From Thalassobacillus devorans (GTDB lineage: Bacteria > Bacillota > Bacilli > Bacillales > Halobacillaceae), in the NCBI RefSeq assembly GCF_011761345.1, contig NZ_JAASRY010000004.1, positions 186,001 through 250,000 on the forward strand: a stretch of 64,000 nucleotides of DNA, given 5' to 3'. Each line of letters begins with the position of its first letter. The stretch's first letter is position 1. Shown here in pieces: positions 10,447 through 19,429 of the stretch. The translations under genes and the position numbers were made by a program. Below the pieces are notes generated by a model. That model was not told the DNA's origin. It was given only the letters and a program-made list of their open reading frames with translations, and did not search any database.

Positions 10447-10663
10447 ATACTCTCCCCCTGACTAAAATACTATACAGCTTCTTAAAATAAATGAAGTATG
10501 CCTTGAATCGTGAACCTCCATAGCAACATATAAGCTGCACGGATACTGCTTATCTTGTACTTATAACAAACGCTATTATAGCATGAATGTACAGCTCTTG
10601 CATTCTATCTGAAATATCACTACGCTTATCAAAAGAAGGATGACGATAAAGGGGACAAAAAGA

Positions 10664-11941
10664 ATGAAACAAAAACCATTAGCTTTTCGAATGCGGCCCA
10701 CGGATATAGATGAAATCATCGGGCAGAAACATCTCGTTTCAGAAGGAAAAACAATTAGGAGGATGGTGCAAGCAAACCGGCTGGCATCGATGATATTATT
10801 CGGCCCTCCAGGCACCGGAAAGACATCAATGGCAATGGCCTTAGCTAAAAGCCTCGGCATTCCTTTTAAAATCCTTAATGCAGTGACAGATAAAAAGAAA
10901 GACATGGAAATTGCTGTCGAAGAAGCAAAGATGCACGGGCAAATGGTGCTGATCCTTGATGAAGTCCACCGATTAGATAAAGCGAAACAAGACTTCCTAC
11001 TTCCACACCTGGAAACCAATTTGCTGACACTGATCGGCTGTACAACCAGCAATCCTTATCATTCCATTAATCCAGCAATTCGAAGTCGTTGCCACCTGTT
11101 TGAACTATACCGTCTTGGCAAAGAGGATATAAAAGAAGCTTTGAATCTGGCCATCACCGATGAAACAGAAGGACTCGGAGAACTGTCCCTTGAAGTATCC
11201 AATGATGCCATGGAACATTTTGCACAAGCAGCGAATGGAGATTTACGCGCAGCCTTAAACGGGCTGGAACTTGCAGCCTATTCCACGCCTGCTGACCAGG
11301 AAGGAACGGTTCCTATAACCCTTGCAACTGCTGAAGATTGCATGCAAAAAAAGAGCTTCTCCCATGATAAAGACGGAGACGCGCATTATGATGTTCTATC
11401 GGCATTCCAAAAATCGATTCGGGGAAGTGATGTAAATGCTGCGCTCCACTATTTAGGCCGTTTAATTGAAGCAGGAGACCTAGACAGTATTGCCAGAAGG
11501 TTAGTCGTCATCGCTTATGAAGACATAGGACTTGCTAATCCACAGGCAGGACCACGAGCTATTGCAGCGGTAGAAGCGGCGGAACGCCTTGGCTTCCCCG
11601 AAGCCAGGATTCCACTTTCTGTTGCAGTATCAGAATTAGCGTTGTCCCCTAAATCGAACAGTGCTTATAAAGCATTAGACGAAGCTTTAAGTGATATCAG
11701 AAGTGGAAACAGCGGGGAAGTCCCTTTACACTTGAAAGATTCTCACTATAAGGGAGCTAACAAACTCGGAAGAGGTGTAGAGTATAAATATCCACACAAC
11801 TATGAGAATGCATGGGTCAATCAACAATACCTGCCTGATACCATCAAACATAAAAAATATTACCAGCCCAAAGGTACAGGTAAGTTTGAGCAGGCTATGA
11901 AACAAGTCTATGAGAAAATAAACCAGCAAAAAAATAAATAA
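10664..11941 (+). CDS. rarA: Replication-associated recombination protein RarA (MgsA)
   Basis: AAA+ ATPase of 425 residues acting at stalled replication forks. Walker A GPPGTGKT is at 47-54, Walker B is LILDEVHRLD, and sensor-like GCTTSNPYHSINPAIRSRC follows. The C-terminal tetramerisation/MgsA domain contains YEDIGLANPQ and the YKYPHNYENAWV segment. The start at 10664 (MKQKPLAFRMRP) is favoured over the ATG at 10640 because AAAGGGG precedes it. It is divergent from the cymR cluster, and a 217-bp gap separates it from the YczE-like gene. Confidence 0.95.
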   Translation: MKQKPLAFRMRPTDIDEIIGQKHLVSEGKTIRRMVQANRLASMILFGPPGTGKTSMAMALAKSLGIPFKILNAVTDKKKDMEIAVEEAKMHGQMVLILDEVHRLDKAKQDFLLPHLETNLLTLIGCTTSNPYHSINPAIRSRCHLFELYRLGKEDIKEALNLAITDETEGLGELSLEVSNDAMEHFAQAANGDLRAALNGLELAAYSTPADQEGTVPITLATAEDCMQKKSFSHDKDGDAHYDVLSAFQKSIRGSDVNAALHYLGRLIEAGDLDSIARRLVVIAYEDIGLANPQAGPRAIAAVEAAERLGFPEARIPLSVAVSELALSPKSNSAYKALDEALSDIRSGNSGEVPLHLKDSHYKGANKLGRGVEYKYPHNYENAWVNQQYLPDTIKHKKYYQPKGTGKFEQAMKQVYEKINQQKNK

Positions 11942-12052
11942 TTATTGCTATATTGGTATAAATCCTTTTCTTAATGGTCACAATAGGCATAAAAATAACA
12001 AACTAGTTTTTAAAAATACTAGATAAATCATTAAGATTAGGAGTGAATGAAA

Positions 12053-12730
12053 ATGACGAAAGTCAGACAGGATGCATGGTCTCATGAAGATGATTTATTG
12101 TTAGCGGAAACTGTTTTAAGACATATCCGAGAGGGAAGTACCCAGCTGAAAGCATTCGACGAAGTTGGAGATGCTTTGAATCGCACCTCAGCAGCATGCG
12201 GGTTCCGATGGAATGCAGAAGTCAGGCAAAAATACGAACAGGCGATTGAAATTGCAAAAAAACAACGGAAAGAAAAGAAACGGGCAGAAGCTATAGAGCA
12301 GCCCAAACGACCAGCTAAAACCCAGCGTACATTCGCGGAAGTGGATGCTAATTCATCCTTAGTACCGGAACCAGCTAATGTGAGTCATGCTTCTGATGCT
12401 TCTGATGCCCCTGCTGCCCAGTTGAATTTAAGATCTGTCATTGATTATTTACGTAACCTTCAATCTGATATGGAATACTCTACGAATCATAGAAACAAAC
12501 TAGAAAAAGTTACTGCTGAAAACAGACAACTTAAAGAGGACAAAGAAAAACTGGAACATCAATATGCACAGCTGCAACGTCAGTTAGTTACGATGCAGGA
12601 TGATTATCAGGCTTTGATTCAAATCATGGATCGGGCTAGGAAAATGATTGTATTTGATGAAGATGGAGACTTTGCCAAACCACAATTCCGCATGGAACGA
12701 AATGGAAACCTGGAACAAGTGGCAAAATAG
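12053..12730 (+). CDS. rsfA: RsfA-family sporulation transcription regulator
   Basis: Protein of 225 residues with an N-terminal Myb/SANT-like DNA-binding region (QDAWSHEDDLLLAETVLRH and FDEVGDALNRTSAACGFRW), a basic linker (KKQRKEKKRAE), a Ser/Ala/Asp-rich low-complexity stretch, and a C-terminal coiled coil (about 135-205). This order is that of prespore regulator RsfA and its paralogues YlbO/GerR. Which paralogue this one is cannot be settled here. The start at 12053 is chosen because AGGAG is 9 nt upstream; the ATG at 12047 is too close. It follows rarA by about 110 bp and ends at a strong terminator. Confidence 0.82.
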   Translation: MTKVRQDAWSHEDDLLLAETVLRHIREGSTQLKAFDEVGDALNRTSAACGFRWNAEVRQKYEQAIEIAKKQRKEKKRAEAIEQPKRPAKTQRTFAEVDANSSLVPEPANVSHASDASDAPAAQLNLRSVIDYLRNLQSDMEYSTNHRNKLEKVTAENRQLKEDKEKLEHQYAQLQRQLVTMQDDYQALIQIMDRARKMIVFDEDGDFAKPQFRMERNGNLEQVAK

Positions 12731-12761
12731 CCTGCAATCCAGTATTCCCAATAATATAAAG

Positions 12762-12793
12762 GCAGGAAGCGCATAATCGCCTCCTGCTTTTTT
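12762..12793 (+). terminator. Terminator after rsfA-type gene
   Basis: Stem GCAGGA / TCCTGC around a 14-nt loop, followed by TTTTTT (12788-12793). It reads as an intrinsic terminator on the plus strand and lies where rsfA and tcdA converge. Confidence 0.75.
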
Positions 12794-13547
12794 AGTACCT
12801 TTCTATATCGATCGTCTTTAATATCTCATTAACTACATAACTGGCCATAATCAGCCCTGCAACGGAAGGCACAAAAGCATTGGAAGAGGGAGGCATCTCC
12901 GCTTTCCTGGTTTCTGCATTCTCCGGCGCTATCTCTTTTCTTACATCTTCTTTGATTTTTATTGGCTTTTCCTGCGAGTATACAACAGGAACGCCTTTTT
13001 TAATCCCTGCTTCCCGTAATTTTTTTCGAATCACCTTAGCAATAGGGTCATAGCTGGTCTTAAAAATATCCGCTATTTGAAACTTGGTGGGATCCGTCTT
13101 GTTCGCAGCACCCATACTAGAGATGATGGGTATATCGCGTGAAATACACTCTTTAATAAGGTGGACTTTATAGATGATTGTATCACTGGCATCTAAAATA
13201 AAATCAGTCTGATAATCAAATAATGTTTCGTAAGTCTCTTCCGTATAAAACATATTTAGGGTAATTACTTCACATTCTGGATTAATATCACGAATTCGTT
13301 CCTTCATTAATTCAGCTTTAGGCTGTCCAATCGTAGAAAGGAGTGCAGGCAATTGTCGGTTAATATTTGTAATATCCACCACGTCTTTATCGATTAATAT
13401 TAACTTGCCTATACCTGTTCTGGCTAAAGCTTCAACACTAAAAGAGCCGACTCCCCCAATTCCTAACACAGCTACCGTAGAACCCTTCAGTAACTCTAAG
13501 CCTTCTTTTCCGACCGCCAACTCATTCCGTGAAAATTGATGCAACAT
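12792..13547 (-). CDS. tcdA: tRNA threonylcarbamoyladenosine dehydratase TcdA
   Basis: E1-like enzyme of 251 residues (YgdL/CsdL, B. subtilis YrvM) that dehydrates t6A37 in tRNAs to the cyclic ct6A form using ATP. The Rossmann nucleotide loop GIGGVGS is at 29-35, followed by DKDVVDITNINRQ, which binds ATP/Mg. DASDTIIYKVHLI and a C-terminal helix rich in small residues complete the fold. Unlike ubiquitin-like E1 proteins it lacks a clear catalytic-cysteine domain. In B. subtilis it also sits next to aspS and the 6S RNA gene. Confidence 0.92.
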   Translation of the reverse strand: MLHQFSRNELAVGKEGLELLKGSTVAVLGIGGVGSFSVEALARTGIGKLILIDKDVVDITNINRQLPALLSTIGQPKAELMKERIRDINPECEVITLNMFYTEETYETLFDYQTDFILDASDTIIYKVHLIKECISRDIPIISSMGAANKTDPTKFQIADIFKTSYDPIAKVIRKKLREAGIKKGVPVVYSQEKPIKIKEDVRKEIAPENAETRKAEMPPSSNAFVPSVAGLIMASYVVNEILKTIDIERY

Positions 13548-13650
13548 AACGATAAGCCGCCCCTTTCATTAAAAAACCGGCTTCGCGCCTAATCTTTATT
13601 GCGGAAGCCTACTTATAGATTATCTTTAACTCATTAACCTTCCATAAAGT

Positions 13651-13890
13651 AAAAAAACCTTAAGGTTCCCCTTAAGGTCTTTACGTATGTAAGTCCAATC
13701 CCAATTGTGCCGTTGTTTCATGAGTTTTGAACCCGCTCCTAGCAGGTGGGTGCCCTGTTCCATGCTTCATGCGTCCTCATCGGAATGAGGCTTGCACTCC
13801 ACATGGAAACACCAGGCTCCCTGTACATAAATGTTCGGTCAAAACGTACATTCGAACAACGTACACATCAGGATTGGTTCCTTTACTTTG
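13651..13890 (-). ncRNA. ssrS: 6S RNA (SsrS, 6S-1 type)
   Basis: On the minus strand a long imperfect duplex is closed by CCAATCC (about 13873-13879) pairing with GGATTGG (about 13693). Purine-rich internal stretches and the hairpin GCCTCATTCCGATGAGG lie near the middle. This is the rod-with-central-bubble shape by which 6S RNA mimics open promoter DNA and binds sigma-A RNA polymerase. The location between aspS and tcdA (yrvM) is that of B. subtilis 6S-1. A terminator hairpin ACCTTAAGG/CCTTAAGGT with a T-run ends it at 13651. Ends are approximate and the mature form may be shorter. Confidence 0.85.
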
Positions 13891-13897
13891 TAATCAA

Positions 13898-13926
13898 ATA
13901 ATAGCATACGTCAGATCAAATATCAA
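13898..13926 (-). promoter_or_regulatory. Promoter of 6S RNA
   Basis: TTGATA (13921-13926), 17-nt spacer, TATTAT (13898-13903) on the minus strand, placing the start near 13890. This lies just upstream of the 6S duplex. Confidence 0.7.
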
Positions 13927-13976
13927 TAAGTTTGCCAGGACGTTTTTGTATTATTAATTACATCATTTTCATAAGC

Positions 13977-15755
13977 TCACTGTTCTTCTTTTACTTTTTT
14001 TGCGGTCGTTTTTAGATGTAATTCTTCTAGTTGTGCTTCACTGACTTCCCCGGGAGCTTCTGTTAATAAGCAGGAGGCAGATGCAGTTTTAGGGAATAGG
14101 ATGGTGTCCCTTAGATTGTTTCGGCCGGCTAGAAGCATTACAATGCGATCAAGACCTAAAGCTATCCCCCCATGTGGAGGAGTGCCATATTCAAGTGCTT
14201 CAAGCAGGAATCCGAATTGCTCTTCCGCTTCTTCCTTAGAAAACCCTAGAACTTCAAACATTTGATCCTGCAGCTCTTTATTATAAATACGAAGAGATCC
14301 TCCACCCAATTCATAGCCATTCAACACTAAGTCATAGGCTTGGGCATGTACTTTTGCCGGATCTGTCTCTAATAGCTCCACTTCCTCAGGTTCCGGCATT
14401 GTGAATGGATGATGGGCTGCGAAATAACGTCCAGCATCCTCATCATATTCTAACAATGGCCAGTCGGTCACCCATAAGAAGTTGAATTTACTATCATCAA
14501 TTAATTCCAGCTGTTTGCCGAGCATTAAACGTAAAGCACCCAACCCTTCCTGTACGACTGTTGTCTTGTCAGCTAAAAAGAGAATCAAGTCCCCCGGTTC
14601 AGCGTGGACTGCATTGCCAAGCCCGATCAACTCATCTTCGCTGAAGAACTTAGCGATTGGACCGTTCCATTGAGCTTCGTCAACCTTCATCCATGCTAAC
14701 CCTTTTGCACCATACCCTTTGACAAAATCAGTCAGTTTATCAATGTCTTTTCTGGAAAATCCATCGGCCTGGCCTTTGACATTTATGGCGCTTACCTGCC
14801 CGCCTGAAGTCACAGCACCACTGAATACCTTAAAGCCAGAGTCTTTTACAACTTCGGAGACATTAACCAGCTCCATCCCGAAGCGAGTATCGGGTTTATC
14901 AGAGCCGAAGCGTTCCATCGCTTCCTCATAGCGCATCCTAGGTAGTGGAGTTTCCAGCTCAATGCCTTTTACCTCCTTCATGACTCTCGCCATCATCCGT
15001 TCCGTCATATCCATGATTTCTTCTTTGGACATGAAGGAAGTCTCAATATCAATTTGAGTGAATTCCGGCTGACGGTCTGCCCTCAAATCCTCATCCCGGA
15101 AACAACGGGCAATCTGATAGTATTTTTCAAAACCAGACATCATAAGTAATTGCTTGAACAATTGGGGTGACTGTGGCAAAGCATAAAACTCGCCTGGATG
15201 AACTCGGCTTGGTACCAGATAATCCCTTGCTCCCTCTGGAGTACTTTTTGTCAACATTGGTGTTTCCATTTCCAGGTAGTCATACTCATTCAAGAAATTC
15301 CGTACTACTTGAGTTGTTTTATGACGTAATTGGAATGTTTCTTGCATTGGTTTCCTTCTTAAATCCAGGTAACGATATTTTAAACGAAGGTCTTCTGCAA
15401 CATCCGAATCCTCTTCAACCATAAAAGGCGGGTTCTTTGCTTTGTTAAGAATTTCGACTTTTTCTGCCTTAACTTCTATAGCACCCGTTTCCAGGTTCTC
15501 ATTAATGGTACTCTCGTCTCTTTCAAGCACATCACCATGTATCTCTAATACATATTCATTTCTGACGTTTTCAGCGGTCGCCAAAGCAGCTTCGGAAACC
15601 TCGGGGTTGAATACAACCTGGACTATCCCGGAACGGTCTCTAAAATCAATAAAAATTAATCCGCCTAAATCCCGGCGTTTTTGTACCCAGCCTTTCAATA
15701 TTACTTTGCTGCCGATATCTGATTCACGCAGTCTGCCGCAATGATGTCTTTCCAT
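13977..15755 (-). CDS. aspS: Aspartyl-tRNA synthetase
   Basis: Class II aminoacyl-tRNA synthetase of about 592 residues. The N-terminal OB fold binds the anticodon ([19 protein letters not shown]). Motif 2 is [18 protein letters not shown] and motif 3 is [12 protein letters not shown]. The bacterial GAD insertion domain is present in the middle (FKVFSGAV to [11 protein letters not shown]). An ATG at 15761 overlaps the hisS stop as ATGA but is only about 2 nt from AGGAGGG. The ATG at 15755 has 8-nt spacing and is preferred. Translation is likely coupled to hisS, and both should answer to the T-box upstream of hisS. Confidence 0.97.
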   Translation of the reverse strand: MERHHCGRLRESDIGSKVILKGWVQKRRDLGGLIFIDFRDRSGIVQVVFNPEVSEAALATAENVRNEYVLEIHGDVLERDESTINENLETGAIEVKAEKVEILNKAKNPPFMVEEDSDVAEDLRLKYRYLDLRRKPMQETFQLRHKTTQVVRNFLNEYDYLEMETPMLTKSTPEGARDYLVPSRVHPGEFYALPQSPQLFKQLLMMSGFEKYYQIARCFRDEDLRADRQPEFTQIDIETSFMSKEEIMDMTERMMARVMKEVKGIELETPLPRMRYEEAMERFGSDKPDTRFGMELVNVSEVVKDSGFKVFSGAVTSGGQVSAINVKGQADGFSRKDIDKLTDFVKGYGAKGLAWMKVDEAQWNGPIAKFFSEDELIGLGNAVHAEPGDLILFLADKTTVVQEGLGALRLMLGKQLELIDDSKFNFLWVTDWPLLEYDEDAGRYFAAHHPFTMPEPEEVELLETDPAKVHAQAYDLVLNGYELGGGSLRIYNKELQDQMFEVLGFSKEEAEEQFGFLLEALEYGTPPHGGIALGLDRIVMLLAGRNNLRDTILFPKTASASCLLTEAPGEVSEAQLEELHLKTTAKKVKEEQ

Positions 15756-15757
15756 TC

Positions 15758-17032
15758 TCATTTCCCTCCTGCTAGTTTGTTCTTTAAATAAGTGACCAAA
15801 TCAGCCAGCGATACTTCTTGTTGCTCACCAGTTTCCATCGATTTTACGTTCGCCTGGCCAGCTTCCAGCTCGTTTTCGCCTAGCACAATTACATACTTTG
15901 CCTCAAGTCGGTCTGCAGACTTGAATTGGCTCTTGATTTTTCTGCCAAGGTAGTCTTTATCTACCTGTACTCCTGCTTTTCGAAGCTGATAAGTGAGGCG
16001 GACGGCTTCTTTCTCTGCCTGGTCGCCCAACGCAACAAAGTAGCAATCAATTCCCTCATTAACTGGTAATTCAATCCCTTCAGCCTCTAAAGCCATCAAT
16101 AGCCGCTCAATACTTAACGCAAAGCCGATTCCCGGGGTTTCCGGTCCGCCCATGTCTTCCACCAGTCCGTTATACCGACCTCCGCCACTCAATGTCGTGA
16201 TAGCTCCAAAGCCTTCAGCGTCACTCATTATTTCAAAAGCGGTATGGTTATAATAATCCAATCCCCGGACAAGATTTTTATCGACTACATATGGAATTTC
16301 CATGGCATCTAAATAGGATTTCACCTGTTCAAAATACTCCTTGGATTCCTCATTCAAATAGTCCAATACAGACGGTGCTGTTTTCATTGCCGGGTGTTCT
16401 CTATCCTTTTTACAATCAAGAACCCGAAGCGGATTTTTATCAAGACGTACCTGGCAGTCCTCACACAATTCTTCACGATGAGGATCAAAGTGTTTGATTA
16501 GCGCTTCCCGATGCTGCTTACGGCTTTCCGAGTCACCTAAGCTGTTAATTACTAATTTCAACGATTTCAGCCCAAGCTCCTGATAGGATGCCATTGCCAA
16601 CGCCATCACTTCGGCATCGATAGCTGGATCAGCACTTCCCAATGCTTCAATACCAAACTGGTAGAACTGTCGCATTCTTCCTTGCTGTGGTCGTTCATAA
16701 CGGAACATCGGTCCGATATAGAATAATTTCGTCGGCTGCATTGGCTGACCGAATACTTTATGTTCCACAAAAGAGCGTACGACAGAAGCAGTTCCTTCGG
16801 GACGGAGGGTCAAACTTCTTCCTCCACGATCTTCAAAGGTATACATTTCTTTTTGGACAATATCAGTGGTGTCCCCTACGCCTCGTTGGAATAACTCCGT
16901 ATGTTCAAATACCGGGGTACGGATCTCCCGGTAATTGTATTTTTTACATAGTTCAATTAAAGCACTTTCTACATACTGCCATTTTTCGGACGTACCAGGA
17001 AGAATATCCTGTGTCCCTCTTGGTGCCTTCAT
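15758..17032 (-). CDS. hisS: Histidyl-tRNA synthetase
   Basis: Class II synthetase of 424 residues that charges tRNA-His. It has the start [13 protein letters not shown], motif 1 around [17 protein letters not shown], motif 2 [18 protein letters not shown], the histidine-specific signature [14 protein letters not shown], and a C-terminal anticodon-binding domain. The start at 17032 follows AAAGGAGG at good spacing; a longer reading from 17080 would add a non-conserved 16-residue tail. The order hisS then aspS under one T-box is conserved in Bacilli. Confidence 0.97.
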   Translation of the reverse strand: MKAPRGTQDILPGTSEKWQYVESALIELCKKYNYREIRTPVFEHTELFQRGVGDTTDIVQKEMYTFEDRGGRSLTLRPEGTASVVRSFVEHKVFGQPMQPTKLFYIGPMFRYERPQQGRMRQFYQFGIEALGSADPAIDAEVMALAMASYQELGLKSLKLVINSLGDSESRKQHREALIKHFDPHREELCEDCQVRLDKNPLRVLDCKKDREHPAMKTAPSVLDYLNEESKEYFEQVKSYLDAMEIPYVVDKNLVRGLDYYNHTAFEIMSDAEGFGAITTLSGGGRYNGLVEDMGGPETPGIGFALSIERLLMALEAEGIELPVNEGIDCYFVALGDQAEKEAVRLTYQLRKAGVQVDKDYLGRKIKSQFKSADRLEAKYVIVLGENELEAGQANVKSMETGEQQEVSLADLVTYLKNKLAGGK

Positions 17033-17124
17033 CTCAACATCCTCCTTTATATCATTATCAGCGGCCCCTATGGTTGCCAATTACGGATACCAAAAAGCGG
17101 TTTTCTTATGTTTTATAAAAAAAT

Positions 17125-17388
17125 AAAAAACTCCCGTCCCTTATAAAAAGGGACGGGAGTTACCCGCGTTGCCACCCTGGTTGAAACATACTCCAGTATG
17201 TTTCCTCTCCATACAGTTAACGCCTGTGTACGGCTGAGCCTACTCCTTGTTCGACACAGCACCTAAAGAATGTCTTTCACCAGGTCATTACACAGAAATG
17301 CTTCCAGCCACAAGGCATTTCCTCTCTGTCTGCATGTTTCCTGATTACTTTTTCTCTCATCGGTTTTAACGACTCTATTTTAGAATTG
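17125..17388 (-). promoter_or_regulatory. T-box riboswitch leader of hisS-aspS
   Basis: The minus strand contains the T-box sequence AGGGTGGCAACGCGGGT (about 17163-17179), then the terminator stem ACTCCCGTCCC / GGGACGGGAG (17131-17159) and a T-run (17125-17130). Upstream stems fill the rest of the 515-bp gap to the amidase gene. It senses uncharged tRNA, most likely tRNA-His and possibly tRNA-Asp; I could not assign the specifier codon with confidence. Confidence 0.9.
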
Positions 17389-17394
17389 ATTATA

Positions 17395-17423
17395 ATCATA
17401 TGATTCCAAAAAGGTAATGTCAA
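17395..17423 (-). promoter_or_regulatory. Sigma-A promoter of hisS-aspS
   Basis: TTGACA (17418-17423), 17-nt spacer, TATGAT (17395-17400) on the minus strand, just upstream of the T-box leader. Confidence 0.82.
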
Positions 17424-17547
17424 GCTTTTCTTTATATTTTTCTATATTCAGTTAGAAAAAATTATGGAAAAAAAGGTATTTTAAAGAAAATGTCGAAATG
17501 GTACTATTAAACTCGAATAATAAACTATTTTAAAGGAGGTATTTTAT

Positions 17548-18822
17548 TTGATAATAAAACCATATAAGGTATTTGGTTTGTTTCTATTACTCTTACTAAG
17601 TATCGCTGCCTATACTGCTGCCCCGGCATATGCCGACAATGCAGTGGTCAATATCGATAAGCTCAATGTTAGAGAAAGTCCTGGGTCTTTTACTAAGAAA
17701 TTAGGGCAGATACATAGAGGCGAAACCTACCCGATACTGGATGAGAAGTCCGGATGGGTACAAATTCAATACAATGGCAAGAAAGCGTGGGTAGCTAAAT
17801 ATCTTGTCAAAGTACAGAACAATACATCGCTTCGCTCCGATGTCAATTACCTACGAGTACGTGCAGAGCCTAACACGAACTCTAAAATACTCACCCATCT
17901 TATGAAGGGAGAGAAAGTTACCCAGGTTGGATCTAAAGGGTCCTGGTATCAAGTGAACAGCAAGAAAGGGAAAGGCTGGATCCATAGTGATTATTCGAGT
18001 TCGAGTAATTCTACCCAAAAATCCACCCAGCCATCTCAAACCAGTACCAGCTCTGGCAACTCCCAGAAAGTAACACTACTTTATAATAGCACTAATATCC
18101 GAAGCGGTCCTTCTACCAACCACAAAATAGTTGGAAGAGCACACAAAGGTGACGACTTTCAGGTAGTCAGCAAAGAGGGAAAGTGGTATAAGATTAAATA
18201 TGGAGCCAGTACAGCCTTTGTGGCCGGGTGGATTGTGACAGCGAATTCTGGAGCCAGTACAGTCAGTAACAGTTCCAGCAATGGGTTAAAAGGGAAATTG
18301 ATCGTTGTGGATGCCGGTCACGGAGGACGTGATCCAGGCGCTATCGGACTCAGCGGTACCTATGAGAAAACAATCACACTTTCGACGGCGCTTCATTTAA
18401 AAGAAAAACTGCAGGCTGCAGGAGCTAAGGTAGTAATGACACGTAGTAGTGATAGTTATGTTTCACTTGCACATAGGGTGTCCATATCAAATTCATCTGC
18501 TGCCGATGCATTTATCAGCCTTCATTACAACAGCTTTCCATCCTATCCTGGTGCAAAAGGGATTGAGACTTTTTACAATCGCAGCCAGGACAGCAGTTTA
18601 GCAAAACAGGTTCAGACAGGGTTAATCCAAGCGACAGGCGCAAGAGACCGGGGGGCAAAAGGGAGCGGCTTCCATGTCATCCGTAATAATACAAAACCTT
18701 CTTTACTTTTGGAACTTGGGTATTTATCCAACACCTCAGAAGGGTCACTGGTAAGAACATCCAGTTACCAAGGTAAAATTAGTACAGGAATAGTCAACGG
18801 ACTTATCAATTATTTTAAATAA
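17548..18822 (+). CDS. Secreted N-acetylmuramoyl-L-alanine amidase with three SH3b domains
   Basis: Cell-wall hydrolase of 424 residues (YrvJ-like) that cuts the amide bond between muramic acid and the stem peptide. A TTG start follows AAAGGAGGT with 7-nt spacing. A signal peptide (about 1-29, hydrophobic core LFLLLLLSIAAY, cleavage likely after AYA) is followed by three SH3b wall-binding repeats (about 32-88, 94-150, 172-234), each with an L(N/R)VR-type motif. A Ser/Thr/Gln-rich linker lies near 150-172. The Amidase_3 zinc domain starts at about 250 with DAGHGG at 255-260 and ends with LLLELGYLSN. It stands alone on the plus strand. Confidence 0.93.
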   Translation: MIIKPYKVFGLFLLLLLSIAAYTAAPAYADNAVVNIDKLNVRESPGSFTKKLGQIHRGETYPILDEKSGWVQIQYNGKKAWVAKYLVKVQNNTSLRSDVNYLRVRAEPNTNSKILTHLMKGEKVTQVGSKGSWYQVNSKKGKGWIHSDYSSSSNSTQKSTQPSQTSTSSGNSQKVTLLYNSTNIRSGPSTNHKIVGRAHKGDDFQVVSKEGKWYKIKYGASTAFVAGWIVTANSGASTVSNSSSNGLKGKLIVVDAGHGGRDPGAIGLSGTYEKTITLSTALHLKEKLQAAGAKVVMTRSSDSYVSLAHRVSISNSSAADAFISLHYNSFPSYPGAKGIETFYNRSQDSSLAKQVQTGLIQATGARDRGAKGSGFHVIRNNTKPSLLLELGYLSNTSEGSLVRTSSYQGKISTGIVNGLINYFK

Positions 18823-18832
18823 TACATGAGTT

Positions 18833-18874
18833 AAAAGCAGGAACCTTCCAATTAAGCGGAGGTTCCTGCTTTTT
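18833..18874 (+). terminator. Terminator after amidase gene
   Basis: Stem AAAGCAGGAACCT / AGGTTCCTGCTTT followed by TTTT on the plus strand; a strong intrinsic terminator. Confidence 0.85.
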
Positions 18875-18892
18875 CAGATAGGACGTATTGTT

Positions 18893-18959
18893 CATCCCTG
18901 TATGGGGATCAACCAGGGATGAAATAAAGCTCAGAGCTTACACTCTGAGCTTTTGATCC
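18893..18959 (-). other. Paired hairpins at the dtd 3' end, with possible pseudoknot
   Basis: Two perfect dyads lie between the converging amidase and dtd genes: CATCCCTG / CAGGGATG (18893-18921) and AAAGCTCAGAG / CTCTGAGCTTT (18926-18953). The loop of the first contains GGATCAA (18906-18912), complementary to TTGATCC (18953-18959). The second hairpin may end the dtd transcript, although its T-run is short. Confidence 0.5.
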
Positions 18960-18968
18960 TGCTATTTT

Positions 18969-19415
18969 TTATCTTTCTTTGCTATCTAAAATCAAAGTGA
19001 CAGGGCCGACATTGTTCAACTGAACATCCATCATTTCTCCAAATGCTCCAGTTTCTACATCAACCCCCTCTTTTACTACAAGAATGTTGAACACCTCATA
19101 CAGCTCAATAGCTTTATCAGGCTTCGCTGCTGCCATAAAATTAGGTCTGCGGCCTTTACGAGTATCGCCATAGAGCGTGAATTGAGAAATAGATAGTATT
19201 TTTCCCTCCACATCCTTCAGACTCAAATTCATCTTTTCCTGCTCGTCTTCAAATATGCGAAGGTTGGTAACTTTGTTTGCTAAATACTTTGCGTCCTCTT
19301 CGGTATCTTCATGGGTCACACCTAATAATACGACCAGTCCGGAATCAATCTCTCCTGTAATTTTTCCTTCAACTGTAACAGATGCGTTTTTTGCACGCTG
19401 GATTACTGCTCTCAT
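18969..19415 (-). CDS. dtd: D-aminoacyl-tRNA deacylase
   Basis: Removes D-amino acids wrongly attached to tRNAs. It has 148 residues, the usual length, with the signatures [20 protein letters not shown] (the SQFTLY motif holds the catalytic region) and [11 protein letters not shown], the Gly-Pro motif that rejects L-amino acids. It lies 14 nt downstream of relA and is probably co-transcribed with it, as in B. subtilis. Confidence 0.96.
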   Translation of the reverse strand: MRAVIQRAKNASVTVEGKITGEIDSGLVVLLGVTHEDTEEDAKYLANKVTNLRIFEDEQEKMNLSLKDVEGKILSISQFTLYGDTRKGRRPNFMAAAKPDKAIELYEVFNILVVKEGVDVETGAFGEMMDVQLNNVGPVTLILDSKER

Positions 19416-19429
19416 TATAACGAATCCCC

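Noticed and set aside
16642-17118. 158-residue plus-strand frame opposite hisS
   Set aside because: Antisense shadow of hisS with no independent support.
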